Source of the DNA: Blastococcus aggregatus
GTDB taxonomy: Bacteria > Actinomycetota > Actinomycetes > Mycobacteriales > Geodermatophilaceae
Assembly (NCBI RefSeq): GCF_900221005.1
Contig: NZ_OBQI01000003.1
Span: 62,001 to 126,000 of the forward strand
DNA: 64,000 nt
Direction of reading: 5' to 3'
This document shows, piece after piece, positions 53,485 to 64,000 of the stretch; the stretch's first letter is position 1; each line of letters opens with the position of its first letter. The notes beneath the pieces were generated by a model. That model saw only the letters and a program-made list of their open reading frames with translations. It was not told where the DNA came from and did no database searches. Position numbers and translations under genes: made by a program.

Positions 53485-54261
53485 TCAGGCCTGGTCGGCC
53501 GAACGGCGGCGGTAGGCCACGGCACCGGCGGCGGCCGCACCGACGGCGGCGAGGGCGCCGACGCCGAGGGCGCCCTGGTTCTCGATGCCGGAGGTGCTGC
53601 CCGCACCGGTCTCGGCGCCACCGGACGGGGCGGTGCCCATCTGGGCGGTCTTCAGGCCACCACAGGCGGCGGGGGCGGTCGCCTCCATGGGCAGCGACGG
53701 GTCGAGGTCGCTCTTGATGTCGCCGTCGTAGGTGCCGCTGCCGTTCTTGTCGACGCCGTGCAGCACGATGACGGCGGTGCCGGCCTCGAACGCCTTGTGC
53801 ACGTCGTCGGTGACCTCGAAGGTGCGGTCGTAGCTGATCGTGCCGCCGTCAGCGGTCGGGAAGCGGTCGACGGCCAGGCCGCTGTCCGGGCTGGTGTCGC
53901 CCGTCAGCGTCAGCGAGGAGCCGATGGCGCCGTAGTACTTGGCGGCCTCGGTGACGCTGACGAAGCCGTCCTTGTCCGCGTCGTCCTCGAGCCCGTTGGA
54001 CGGGCAGGTGCCCAGCGCGGCGATGTGGAAGTGCTGGGCATGCGGCGCGCCGGCGAGCAGGCCGTTCGCCTCGATCATGACGGTCGCGGTGTTCCCGTCC
54101 AGGGTCACCATGCCGGTTCCGGTGACGCCCGAGCTGTTCACCGAGGCCAGGTTGGCCTGGTAGCTGGTGGCGCCCTCGTGGGCCGAGGCCGGGGACATGG
54201 CCAGCAGCGGGAAGGCCGCGGCGGCGATGGCCACGGTGGGGAGTGCGAATGCCTTGCGCAA
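53485..54261 (-). CDS. Secreted CHRD-like protein with C-terminal anchor tail
   Basis: 258 residues. Signal peptide LRKAFALPTVAIAAAAFPLL ending in SPASA, then a CHRD-like domain (ATSYQANLASVNSSGVTGTG; AQHFHIAALGTCP; VIVLHGVDKNGSGTYDG). An EF-hand-like acidic loop DDADKDGFVSVTEA lies near residue 105. The C-terminus is a surface-anchor pattern: Gly/Ser-rich region with AETG, a membrane helix (GALGVGALAAVGAAAAGAVA) and YRRRSADQA. I chose the TTG at 54261, since AAGGAG lies 6 nt upstream and this gives a proper signal peptide. It lies 80 nt before the class F sortase gene, same strand. Confidence 0.82.
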   Translation of the reverse strand: MRKAFALPTVAIAAAAFPLLAMSPASAHEGATSYQANLASVNSSGVTGTGMVTLDGNTATVMIEANGLLAGAPHAQHFHIAALGTCPSNGLEDDADKDGFVSVTEAAKYYGAIGSSLTLTGDTSPDSGLAVDRFPTADGGTISYDRTFEVTDDVHKAFEAGTAVIVLHGVDKNGSGTYDGDIKSDLDPSLPMEATAPAACGGLKTAQMGTAPSGGAETGAGSTSGIENQGALGVGALAAVGAAAAGAVAYRRRSADQA

Positions 54262-54517
54262 GGTGTGCTCCTTCGATCGGAGTGGTGCCAGGGCGACGGC
54301 TGAGCGCCGCTCGCCCGTGGTGCCGGCCGGCACGTCGGTGTGCCTGCCGTCGATCCGGTCGGATGACCCAGGTCAGCGGGGAGAGAGCCGGCGTGGACGA
54401 GTCCTTCCGGCGCGCTGTCCGCAAGGGGTTCGGCATCCCGGCCGTGATCGGTTCACCCACCTGGGAAACAGATGCGATCCGCCCAACCGGAAGAGCACCC
54501 GGCGACGAAGGCAGGAC

Positions 54518-55081
54518 ATGACCGCATCGCTGCGCACGTCCCTGGAGCGGATCCTCCGGCGCACGGCGCCGGCGCTGGTGCCCCTCGTCGCGGGCGCAGC
54601 TCTGGTCCTCGGCGCCTCCCCCGCGTCCGCGCACGACGGCCTCGTCAGCTCGAGCCCGGTTGCCGCGGCCACCCTCGCCACCGCACCCGACACGGTCGAC
54701 CTGGAGTTCACCGGGGAGCCCCTGCCGCTGGGCACCCTGGTGGCGGTGACCGGTCCCGACGGTGCCTCCGTCTCCGACGGGCCCGCCGAGATCAGCGGCA
54801 CCGCGGTGGTGCAGCAGCTGCTCCCGGACCTGCCCGTGGGGAGCTATCGCGTCGATTGGCGGAGCACGTCATCCGACGGGCACTCGCTCTCCGGCGCGTT
54901 CGACTTCACGGTGACGGCGGGGAGCGCTCCGGCCGCCGGCGCCCCGTCGCCGGCGTCGGATGCCCGCTCCGCACCGGGCCCGGAGGAGGAAGGCATCGCC
55001 CCCGTCTGGCTGGTGTCCGGCGCGGTGGTCCTGCTCGGGCTCGGCGCGATGGTCGGGGCGCGCCTGCGACGACGCGCATGA
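54518..55081 (+). CDS. CopC-family periplasmic-type copper-binding protein
   Basis: 187 residues. Signal peptide of about 40 residues (VPLVAGAALVLGASPASA) cleaved before HDGLVSSSP, so the mature protein starts with His, the N-terminal Cu(II) ligand of CopC. The beta-barrel includes TVDLEFTGEPLPLGTLVAVT and VDWRSTSSDGHSLSGAFDFT with the second His. A C-terminal membrane helix (PVWLVSGAVVLLGLGAMVGA) anchors it. It overlaps the CopD-like gene by ATGA (55078-55081), and the two probably handle copper import or tolerance together. Divergent from the CHRD gene. Confidence 0.9.
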   Translation: MTASLRTSLERILRRTAPALVPLVAGAALVLGASPASAHDGLVSSSPVAAATLATAPDTVDLEFTGEPLPLGTLVAVTGPDGASVSDGPAEISGTAVVQQLLPDLPVGSYRVDWRSTSSDGHSLSGAFDFTVTAGSAPAAGAPSPASDARSAPGPEEEGIAPVWLVSGAVVLLGLGAMVGARLRRRA

Positions 55082-56460
55082 GCGCCCTCCCCCCGCTCGT
55101 CCTGCCGCCGCCCGCGGCACCACGGACCCGCCACCGCCGTGCCGCCGTTCCCGGCGCCGCCCTCGGCGCGGTCGGGCTGGGCGTGCTGCTGTTCTGGGCC
55201 CTGGCGATCGGCGACGGCGCCACGACCGCGACGGAGCTCCCGGACGCGGGCCGGCTCGTCGAGTGGGGCCTGCCCCTGACCACGCTGGCCGGCCGGGTCG
55301 CGGCTGTGGGCACGGTCGGCACCCTGGTGTTCGCCGCGGTCCTGCTCCCGGGCTCGGGCGGTGCGCTGCCCCCGGAGTCGCGGCGTGCGCTCCGCGCGGC
55401 CGCCGGCTGGGCCCTGGTGTGGACCGTCGCGACCGCGGTCGGCGGGATCCTCGCGCTCAGCCGGCTGCTGGGCACCGCTCCCACGTCGCTGTCCTGGGCG
55501 TCGGTCCGGGTGTTCGTCGAGGACACCGGTGCCGGACGCGCGGCGCTGCTCGGCATGGCGCTCGCGGGCGTCGTCGCCGTCGCGGCCACCCGGACCTCAC
55601 GGGCCGGCGCGCGGACCCTGCTGGCCCTGGCGCTCGGCGCGCTGGTCCTGCCGGTCGTGCTCAGCGGCCACTCCTCGGGCGCGGAGGACCACCTGCTGGC
55701 CGTCACGACCCTCGGCGTCCACGTCGTGGCCGCCACCGTCTGGGTCGGTGGACTGGTGGCCCTGCTCGTGCACGGCCGCCACGGTGCGGTGGCGCGCGGT
55801 CGGGCCGCGACCCGGTACAGCGCGCTGGCGCTGGGCTGCTTCGTGGCGACGGCCGTCTCCGGCGTCCTCGCCGCCTGGCTGGTGCTCGGCGGCACCGGCG
55901 CCGTGCTGTCGGCGCTGAGCACCGGCTACGGCGCCCTGCTGGTGGGGAAGACCGCCGGCCTGACGCTGCTCGGCGTCCTCGGCCGGCACCACCGCAGACG
56001 CACCCTCCCCCGGCTCCGGGCGGGCGAGGGCCGGAGCTTCGGCCGGTTCGCCGCCGGGGAGGTCGTGCTGATGCTGGCGACCGTGACGCTCGCGGTCGCC
56101 CTCGCGGCGTCCCCTCCCCCGGCGGCGACGCCCACCGGCAGCGCGTCAGCCGGCACGCAAGGCACCGCGCCCGTCGCGGCCGCAGACCCCATGGCGGGGC
56201 ACGACCACGGCGAGCTGTCGGTCGGGGTGCTGGTCGACGAGGAACGGTTCCACGTCGCCGGCCCGGTGGCCGCCGGCTCGCGGATCACCGTGTTCAACGG
56301 CAGCGGAGAGCAGGTGACGCTGACCGCCGACGACGGCTCGTTCGACGTCGTCCTCCCGGCCGGGACGCTGTCGACCTTCGTGGCACCTCAGGAGCCGGGC
56401 GGACACCCGTTCACGAGCGCCCACTCGGCGTCCTTCTCCGACGTGCTCGTCGTCGAGTGA
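55078..56460 (+). CDS. CopD-family membrane protein with cupredoxin-like C-terminal domain
   Basis: 460 residues. About eight membrane helices (residues 25-345) form the CopD domain, with histidine-bearing regions such as SGHSSGAEDHLLAVTTLGVH and VWVGGLVALLVHGRHG. A linker MAGHDHGEL could bind copper. The last 90 residues (LSVGVLVDEERFHVAGPVAA; FNGSGEQVTLTADDGSFDVV; GGHPFTSAHSASFSDVLVVE) resemble a cupredoxin strand order, but the usual Cys is replaced by Ser (FTSAHS), so a type 1 copper site is unlikely. It acts with the CopC gene upstream. Confidence 0.88.
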   Translation: MSALPPLVLPPPAAPRTRHRRAAVPGAALGAVGLGVLLFWALAIGDGATTATELPDAGRLVEWGLPLTTLAGRVAAVGTVGTLVFAAVLLPGSGGALPPESRRALRAAAGWALVWTVATAVGGILALSRLLGTAPTSLSWASVRVFVEDTGAGRAALLGMALAGVVAVAATRTSRAGARTLLALALGALVLPVVLSGHSSGAEDHLLAVTTLGVHVVAATVWVGGLVALLVHGRHGAVARGRAATRYSALALGCFVATAVSGVLAAWLVLGGTGAVLSALSTGYGALLVGKTAGLTLLGVLGRHHRRRTLPRLRAGEGRSFGRFAAGEVVLMLATVTLAVALAASPPPAATPTGSASAGTQGTAPVAAADPMAGHDHGELSVGVLVDEERFHVAGPVAAGSRITVFNGSGEQVTLTADDGSFDVVLPAGTLSTFVAPQEPGGHPFTSAHSASFSDVLVVE

Positions 56461-56464
56461 CCCG

Positions 56465-60259
<3,795 letters not shown>

Positions 60260-60398
60260 AGGTGATCCCCATGGTGTGCTCGTCTGTGGGGTGCGGGCTC
60301 TGCGCGTGCGAACTCCGGCACCCCGGCGGGTTGGCCCAGGCTTGGGCGGTCCCGATGTCGGCTCCATGGTCTCACTTCCGCGTCCTCCGGTGAGCGGA

Positions 60399-60427
60399 GT
60401 CCCCTGTTCGAGCCGGTCCCCTGTTCG
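60399..60427. repeat. Two direct 12-bp repeats upstream of metH and the PAC2 gene
   Basis: GTCCCCTGTTCG occurs at 60399-60410 and 60416-60427, 17 nt apart start to start. They lie 44-72 nt upstream of the -10 box of the PAC2 gene and 140-170 nt upstream of metH. The 17-nt period would place two proteins on nearly opposite helix faces. Regulator unknown. Confidence 0.5.
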
Positions 60428-60470
60428 GGCTGCCCACCTCGCGGAGCCCGACCGCCGCGGGTGATCGACG

Positions 60471-60476
60471 TAGGCT
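60471..60476 (+). promoter_or_regulatory. -10 box TAGGCT of the PAC2 gene
   Basis: TAGGCT ends 7 nt (GGGAGGG) before GTG 60484. Here the spacer itself looks like a Shine-Dalgarno, so initiation mode is ambiguous. Confidence 0.5.
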
Positions 60477-60483
60477 GGGAGGG

Positions 60484-61350
60484 GTGATCGACCCGAAGGA
60501 CAGCGCCGAGGACCTGCCCGACCTCACCGAGCCGGTGGTGGTCGTGGCCTTCGAGGGCTGGAACGACGCAGGCGACGCCGCGACGGGCGTGGTCGAGCAC
60601 CTGGAGCTGATCTGGGACGCGACACCGCTGGCCGCGCTGGACCCCGAGGACTACTACGACTTCCAGGTCAACCGGCCGACGGTCTCGCTGATCGACGGGG
60701 TGAGCCGGCGCATCGAGTGGCCGACCACCCGCATCTCGGTGGCCCGGCCCCCGGGCAGCCCCCGCGACGTCGTGCTCGTCCGCGGCATCGAGCCCAACAT
60801 GCGCTGGCGCTCGTTCTGCGCGGAGCTCATCGCGCTGCTGCAGGAGCTGGACGTGCAGACCGTCGTCTCCCTGGGCGCGCTGCTGGCCGACACGCCGCAC
60901 ACCCGCCCGACGCCGGTCACCGGCTCGGCCTACGACGACGAGTCGGCCCAGGCCTACGGGCTGGAGACCTCCCGGTACGAGGGCCCGACCGGGATCCTCG
61001 GCGTCTTCCAGGACGCCTGCGTGCAGGCCGGCCTGCCGGCGATCAGCTTCTGGGCGGCCGTGCCGCACTACGTCTCGCAGCCGCCCTCGCCCCGGGCCAC
61101 GCTCGCGCTGCTGCGCCGCGTCGAGGAGGTGCTGGAGATCGCCGTGCCGGTCGGGACGCTGCCCCAGCAGGCCGAGGAGTGGGTCCAGACCGTCGACGAG
61201 ATGGCCAGCGAGGACGAGGAGGTCGTCGAGTACGTGCGCTCGCTCGAGGAGCGGGCCACCGAGAGCGACCTCTCGCAGGCCAACGGCGACCAGATCGCCC
61301 GCGAGTTCGAGCGCTACCTCAAGCGCCGGGGGAACACGAGCGGCGCCTGA
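60484..61350 (+). CDS. PAC2 family protein
   Basis: 288 residues. PAC2 (proteasome assembly chaperone-like) fold: [20 protein letters not shown] near the start, [53 protein letters not shown] and [20 protein letters not shown]. Actinobacterial PAC2 proteins (Rv2125 type) have known structures but no firm function; a link to the proteasome is suggested only by fold and gene neighbourhood. A C-terminal acidic helical region ([20 protein letters not shown]) follows. Divergent from metH. Confidence 0.9.
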   Translation: MIDPKDSAEDLPDLTEPVVVVAFEGWNDAGDAATGVVEHLELIWDATPLAALDPEDYYDFQVNRPTVSLIDGVSRRIEWPTTRISVARPPGSPRDVVLVRGIEPNMRWRSFCAELIALLQELDVQTVVSLGALLADTPHTRPTPVTGSAYDDESAQAYGLETSRYEGPTGILGVFQDACVQAGLPAISFWAAVPHYVSQPPSPRATLALLRRVEEVLEIAVPVGTLPQQAEEWVQTVDEMASEDEEVVEYVRSLEERATESDLSQANGDQIAREFERYLKRRGNTSGA

Positions 61351-61407
61351 GCTCTGTCGTGAGGAGTGGGGGCCCGCAGGGTCTCCGCGGTCGAACGACG
61401 GACCAGC

Positions 61408-62502
61408 TCAGCGCAGGCTGGGACGGGAATCGGCCGCGGTGCGATCCGGAGGATCGCGGAGCAATGGCGTCAGCCGTGCGGCGGCGTCGTCGTCGAACAG
61501 GCGGTCGTGCGTGTTCAGCGCGAACCGGTCGGTCATCCCGCTGACGTAGTCGACGACCTGGGTGACCGGGTCGGCCTCCGTGTCGCGGTAGGACGCAGGG
61601 AGCAGCTCCGGGTGGCCCAGGTGGTGGTCGACCAGCCGCCGGATGACGTCGACGGCGACGTGCTTCTGCCCGGCGGCGGTCTCCGACTCGTACACCCGCT
61701 CGAACATGAACGCCCGCAGTTCGTGCATCGCCTCGAGCGGCTCCGGCGCCATCACCACGTGCTCGGCGCCGGGGGCCAGCGAGCCGGCCACGACGGCGTC
61801 GATCATGGCGCCGACCATCTCGCTGCCCGGCTCGCCGAAGACCGCGCGGGTGCGGGCCGGGAGGTCGCTGGGGCGCAGCACCCCGGCGCGGACGGCGTCC
61901 AGCGCGTCGTGGGACAGGTAGCCGATCCGGTCGGCATAGCGCACGCACTCCGCCTCGCGGGTCGACGGCGGCGGGCTGATCTTCCAGCTGTGCGCCCGGA
62001 CGCCGTCGCGCACCTCCCAGGTGAGGTTGAGGTCCTCGAGCACCTCGACGATCCGCACGCCCTGCGCGGCGTGGTGCCAGCCGCCGGGGACGTAGGGGTC
62101 GAACGCGTCCTCGCCGATGTGCCCGAACGGTGAGTGCCCGACGTCGTGGGCCAGCGCGATCGCCTCGGCGAGGGTCTCGTTGAGCCCCAGCGCGCGGGCC
62201 AGTGACCGGGCGACCTGGGTGACCTGCAGGGTGTGGGTGAGCCGGGTGACGAAGTGGTCGCCGTCCGGGTTGAGGAAGACCTGCGTCTTGTGCTTGAGCC
62301 GGCGGAAGGCCTTGGCGTGCAGGATCCGGTCCCGGTCACGCTCGAACGCCGTCCGCAGCGGGTCCTCCGCCTCCGGGCGTGCCCGGCCCCGGGTGGCGGC
62401 CGCCCGGCAGGCGGCCGGGGCGAGCTGCTCCTCGGCGCGCTCCCGCGCGGCCCGGTCGGTGAACCGGAACGGGGCGGCGTGGTCGCGGGGCCCGGCCGTC
62501 AT
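61408..62502 (-). CDS. dgt: Deoxyguanosinetriphosphate triphosphohydrolase-like protein
   Basis: 364 residues. HD domain: FRRLKHKTQVFLNPDGDHFV, then TRLTHTLQVTQVARSLARAL with the first His, and AIALAHDVGHSPFGHIGEDA with the HD pair and third His. Later RYADRIGYLSHDALDAVRAG supplies the last Asp. It hydrolyses dNTPs to nucleosides and triphosphate, controlling dNTP pools. I chose ATG 62502 (MTAGPRD), which overlaps the mshC stop by one base (TGATG). In M. tuberculosis dgt lies beside dnaG instead, so this mshC-dgt coupling is different (from memory). Confidence 0.9.
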   Translation of the reverse strand: MTAGPRDHAAPFRFTDRAARERAEEQLAPAACRAAATRGRARPEAEDPLRTAFERDRDRILHAKAFRRLKHKTQVFLNPDGDHFVTRLTHTLQVTQVARSLARALGLNETLAEAIALAHDVGHSPFGHIGEDAFDPYVPGGWHHAAQGVRIVEVLEDLNLTWEVRDGVRAHSWKISPPPSTREAECVRYADRIGYLSHDALDAVRAGVLRPSDLPARTRAVFGEPGSEMVGAMIDAVVAGSLAPGAEHVVMAPEPLEAMHELRAFMFERVYESETAAGQKHVAVDVIRRLVDHHLGHPELLPASYRDTEADPVTQVVDYVSGMTDRFALNTHDRLFDDDAAARLTPLLRDPPDRTAADSRPSLR

Positions 62503-63794
62503 CAGCCGTCCTGCAACGCGGGCGCCTCGGCGCACGAGTCCAGCGCCACGCCGAGCAGCGCGTCGACGGCGTCGCAGACGATCGCCGGCGCCTGCTCCTC
62601 CTGCTCGCCGGTCCCCGCGATGGTCGCCGCCGCCCAGGCGTCGACGACCGCGATCGCGCCCGGGCTGTCGAGGTCGTCGGCGAGCCGGTCGCGCAGGCCG
62701 TGCAGCACCGGGCCCGCCGGGGCGCCGGTGTCCTGGGCGACGGCGCGCCGCCAGGTGCCCAGCCGCTCCTGCGCCTCGCGGAGCAGCGCCGGCGTCCAGG
62801 CCCGGTCGGTGCGGTAGTGCCCGGACAGCAGCGCCAGCCGGATGGCCATGGGGTCGACACCCTCACCGCGCAGCTTGGAGACGAAGACCAGGTTGCCGCG
62901 GCTCTTGCTCATCTTCTCGCCGTCGAGCCCGATCATCGCGGCGTGCACGTAGGCGCGGGCGAAGGGCCCCTTCTCCCCCGATGCCGCCGCCGTCAGCGCC
63001 TCGGCGTGCACGGCGGAGTACTCGTGGTGCGGGAAGATCAGGTCGCTGCCACCGCCCTGGACGTCGAAGCCCATGCCGATGGTGTCCAGGGCGATCGCGG
63101 CGCACTCGATGTGCCAGCCGGGGCGGCCGGCGGTGCCGCGCGGGCCGGGCCACGACGGCTCGCCGGGGCGCGCGCCGCGCCAGAGCACCGGGTCCAGCGG
63201 CTGCCGCTTCCCGGCGCGGTCGGGGTCACCGCCGCGCTCGGCGAAGAAGCGCAGCATGGTCGCCTCGTCGTAGCGGGACTCGCTGCCGAAGCCGGGCGCC
63301 TGGGAGATGTCGTGGTAGACGTCGCCGGTGCCGTCGTCGAGCACGTAGGCCAGGCCCTCGTCGAGCAGGGTCTCGATGTGGGCCACGACCCGCGGGATGG
63401 ACTCGACCGCGCCCACGTAGTCCTCCGGCGGCAGCACGCGCAGCGCCGTCATGTCCTCCCGGAACAGCGCCGTCTCCCGCATGGCGAGGACGACCCAGTC
63501 CTCGCCGTCCCGGTCGGCGCGCTCGAGCAGGGGGTCGTCGATGTCGGTGACGTTCTGGACGTAGTGCACCGCGTGGCCGGCGTCCCGCCACACCCGGTTG
63601 ACCAGGTCGAACGCCAGGTAGGTGGCCGCGTGGCCGAGGTGCGTGGCGTCGTAGGGCGTGATGCCGCAGACGTACATGCGCGCCGTGCGGTCCGGCGTCG
63701 TGGGCACCACCTCGCCGCGCGCGGTGTCGTGGACCTTGAGCACGGAACCCGTCCCGGGAAGGGTCGGCAGGAGCGGAGCGGGCCAGGAGAGCAC
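62502..63794 (-). CDS. mshC: L-cysteine:glucosaminyl-inositol ligase MshC (mycothiol synthesis)
   Basis: 430 residues, a cysteinyl-tRNA synthetase homologue without the tRNA-binding domain. ATP-site motifs THLGHAATY (HIGH-like) and EKMSKSRGN (KMSKS). Zinc ligands are in [22 protein letters not shown] and FPHHEYS. It joins cysteine to GlcN-inositol in the third step of mycothiol formation. GTG 63794 lies 6 nt after TAGGCT. Its stop overlaps the dgt start, so the two share a transcript. It corresponds to Rv2130c. Confidence 0.95.
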   Translation of the reverse strand: MLSWPAPLLPTLPGTGSVLKVHDTARGEVVPTTPDRTARMYVCGITPYDATHLGHAATYLAFDLVNRVWRDAGHAVHYVQNVTDIDDPLLERADRDGEDWVVLAMRETALFREDMTALRVLPPEDYVGAVESIPRVVAHIETLLDEGLAYVLDDGTGDVYHDISQAPGFGSESRYDEATMLRFFAERGGDPDRAGKRQPLDPVLWRGARPGEPSWPGPRGTAGRPGWHIECAAIALDTIGMGFDVQGGGSDLIFPHHEYSAVHAEALTAAASGEKGPFARAYVHAAMIGLDGEKMSKSRGNLVFVSKLRGEGVDPMAIRLALLSGHYRTDRAWTPALLREAQERLGTWRRAVAQDTGAPAGPVLHGLRDRLADDLDSPGAIAVVDAWAAATIAGTGEQEEQAPAIVCDAVDALLGVALDSCAEAPALQDG

Positions 63795-63800
63795 GACCCG

Positions 63801-63806
63801 AGCCTA
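63801..63806 (-). promoter_or_regulatory. -10 box TAGGCT of mshC
   Basis: On the minus strand TAGGCT (63806 to 63801) ends 6 nt before GTG 63794. Confidence 0.55.
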
Positions 63807-63869
63807 GATTGCGGGTGCGACGACTCCGGGCCGCCCGTCCGGCGCGGTCACCCGACGGGGAGGGACGCC

Positions 63870-64000
63870 ATGGAGCTCGACCACTACCTCCCGGCGCTGC
63901 GCCGGACGGACGCCCGCTTCGCCGACGCCGCGGCGGCCGCCGTCCTGGACCACGGCTGGGCAGCCCGCGTGCCGGGCTGCCCCGGATGGTCCCTGGCGGA
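63870..64000 (+). CDS. Maleylpyruvate isomerase-like (MDMPI/DinB-type) protein, 3' end outside window
   Basis: Only the first 43 codons are present (MELDHYLPALRRTDARFADA and onward), ending in CPGWSLA, the CPGW motif of the mycothiol-dependent maleylpyruvate isomerase N-terminal (TIGR03083-like) family. ATG 63870 has GGGGAGGGA about 4-6 nt upstream. Members are four-helix metal-binding proteins, some using mycothiol, which fits the neighbouring mshC, but function cannot be judged from this fragment. Confidence 0.7.
   Translation, partial: MELDHYLPALRRTDARFADAAAAAVLDHGWAARVPGCPGWSLA

Noticed and set aside
60260-60483. Cobalamin, SAM or SAH riboswitch upstream of metH
   Set aside because: I looked for a B12 box and SAM-IV/SAH-like core motifs. 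GGAAGTGAGACC is only a weak resemblance and the required stems are not visible.

Overview
This 64 kb window is chromosomal DNA from a very high G+C actinobacterium (codon third positions are almost all G or C, and GTG starts are frequent). It carries a complete Pup-proteasome gene set, mycothiol ligase MshC, the RNA polymerase-binding protein RbpA, a HelY-type helicase, an actinobacterial DUF3866 protein and a small DUF5999 protein. Gene content and style suggest a Geodermatophilaceae-like organism (Blastococcus/Modestobacter/Geodermatophilus type). That genus-level guess is inference. No rRNA, tRNA, CRISPR array or intact insertion sequence was seen.

Layout. 1-5.3 kb: end of ftsR, a DUF151 bifunctional nuclease, a second MerR regulator and glycine decarboxylase gcvP, in the order known around Rv1828-Rv1832 of Mycobacterium tuberculosis. 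5.3-13.8 kb: housekeeping and accessory genes (DinB/DUF664 protein, methyltransferase, DUF5999, pantothenate kinase coaA, GNAT, PEBP protein, a HAD phosphatase overlapping a GH65 glycoside phosphorylase, an M50 membrane peptidase). 13.8-17.6 kb: a NarL-type two-component pair divergent from an ABC exporter. 17.6-18.4 kb: a gene-free stretch with three striking inverted repeats, then a small acidic lipoprotein. 18.6-25.4 kb: zinc-ribbon protein, glycerophosphodiesterase, thymidine kinase, rbpA, fxsA-lnt, GNAT and an acyltransferase. 25.6-29.3 kb: an unrecognised protein, a radical SAM gene behind a LexA-like box, an FAD monooxygenase and an Lrp regulator.

29.2-63.8 kb follows the order of M. 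tuberculosis Rv2089c to Rv2130c with insertions: M24 peptidase, 5'-3' exonuclease, DUF4333, helY, tatC-tatA, pafC-pafB, pafA, prcA-prcB, pup, dop, mpa, trmI, a RecB-like nuclease, metH, PAC2 protein and mshC. Lineage-specific insertions are an endonuclease VII-like gene between pup and prcB, a three-gene HTH/membrane/oxidoreductase operon between dop and mpa, and a sortase F/CHRD/CopC/CopD surface and copper module before metH.

How it works together: Dop and PafA prepare and attach Pup, Mpa unfolds pupylated proteins into the PrcAB core, and PafBC is a WYL-type DNA-damage activator. Regulation is unusually readable. At least 22 genes have a TANNNT -10 box 6-8 nt before the start codon and usually no Shine-Dalgarno, which indicates leaderless mRNAs. 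By contrast rbpA has a perfect SigR-type promoter, the radical SAM gene has a LexA-like box, and the HTH operon has a consensus promoter bracketed by two matching operator-like repeats.
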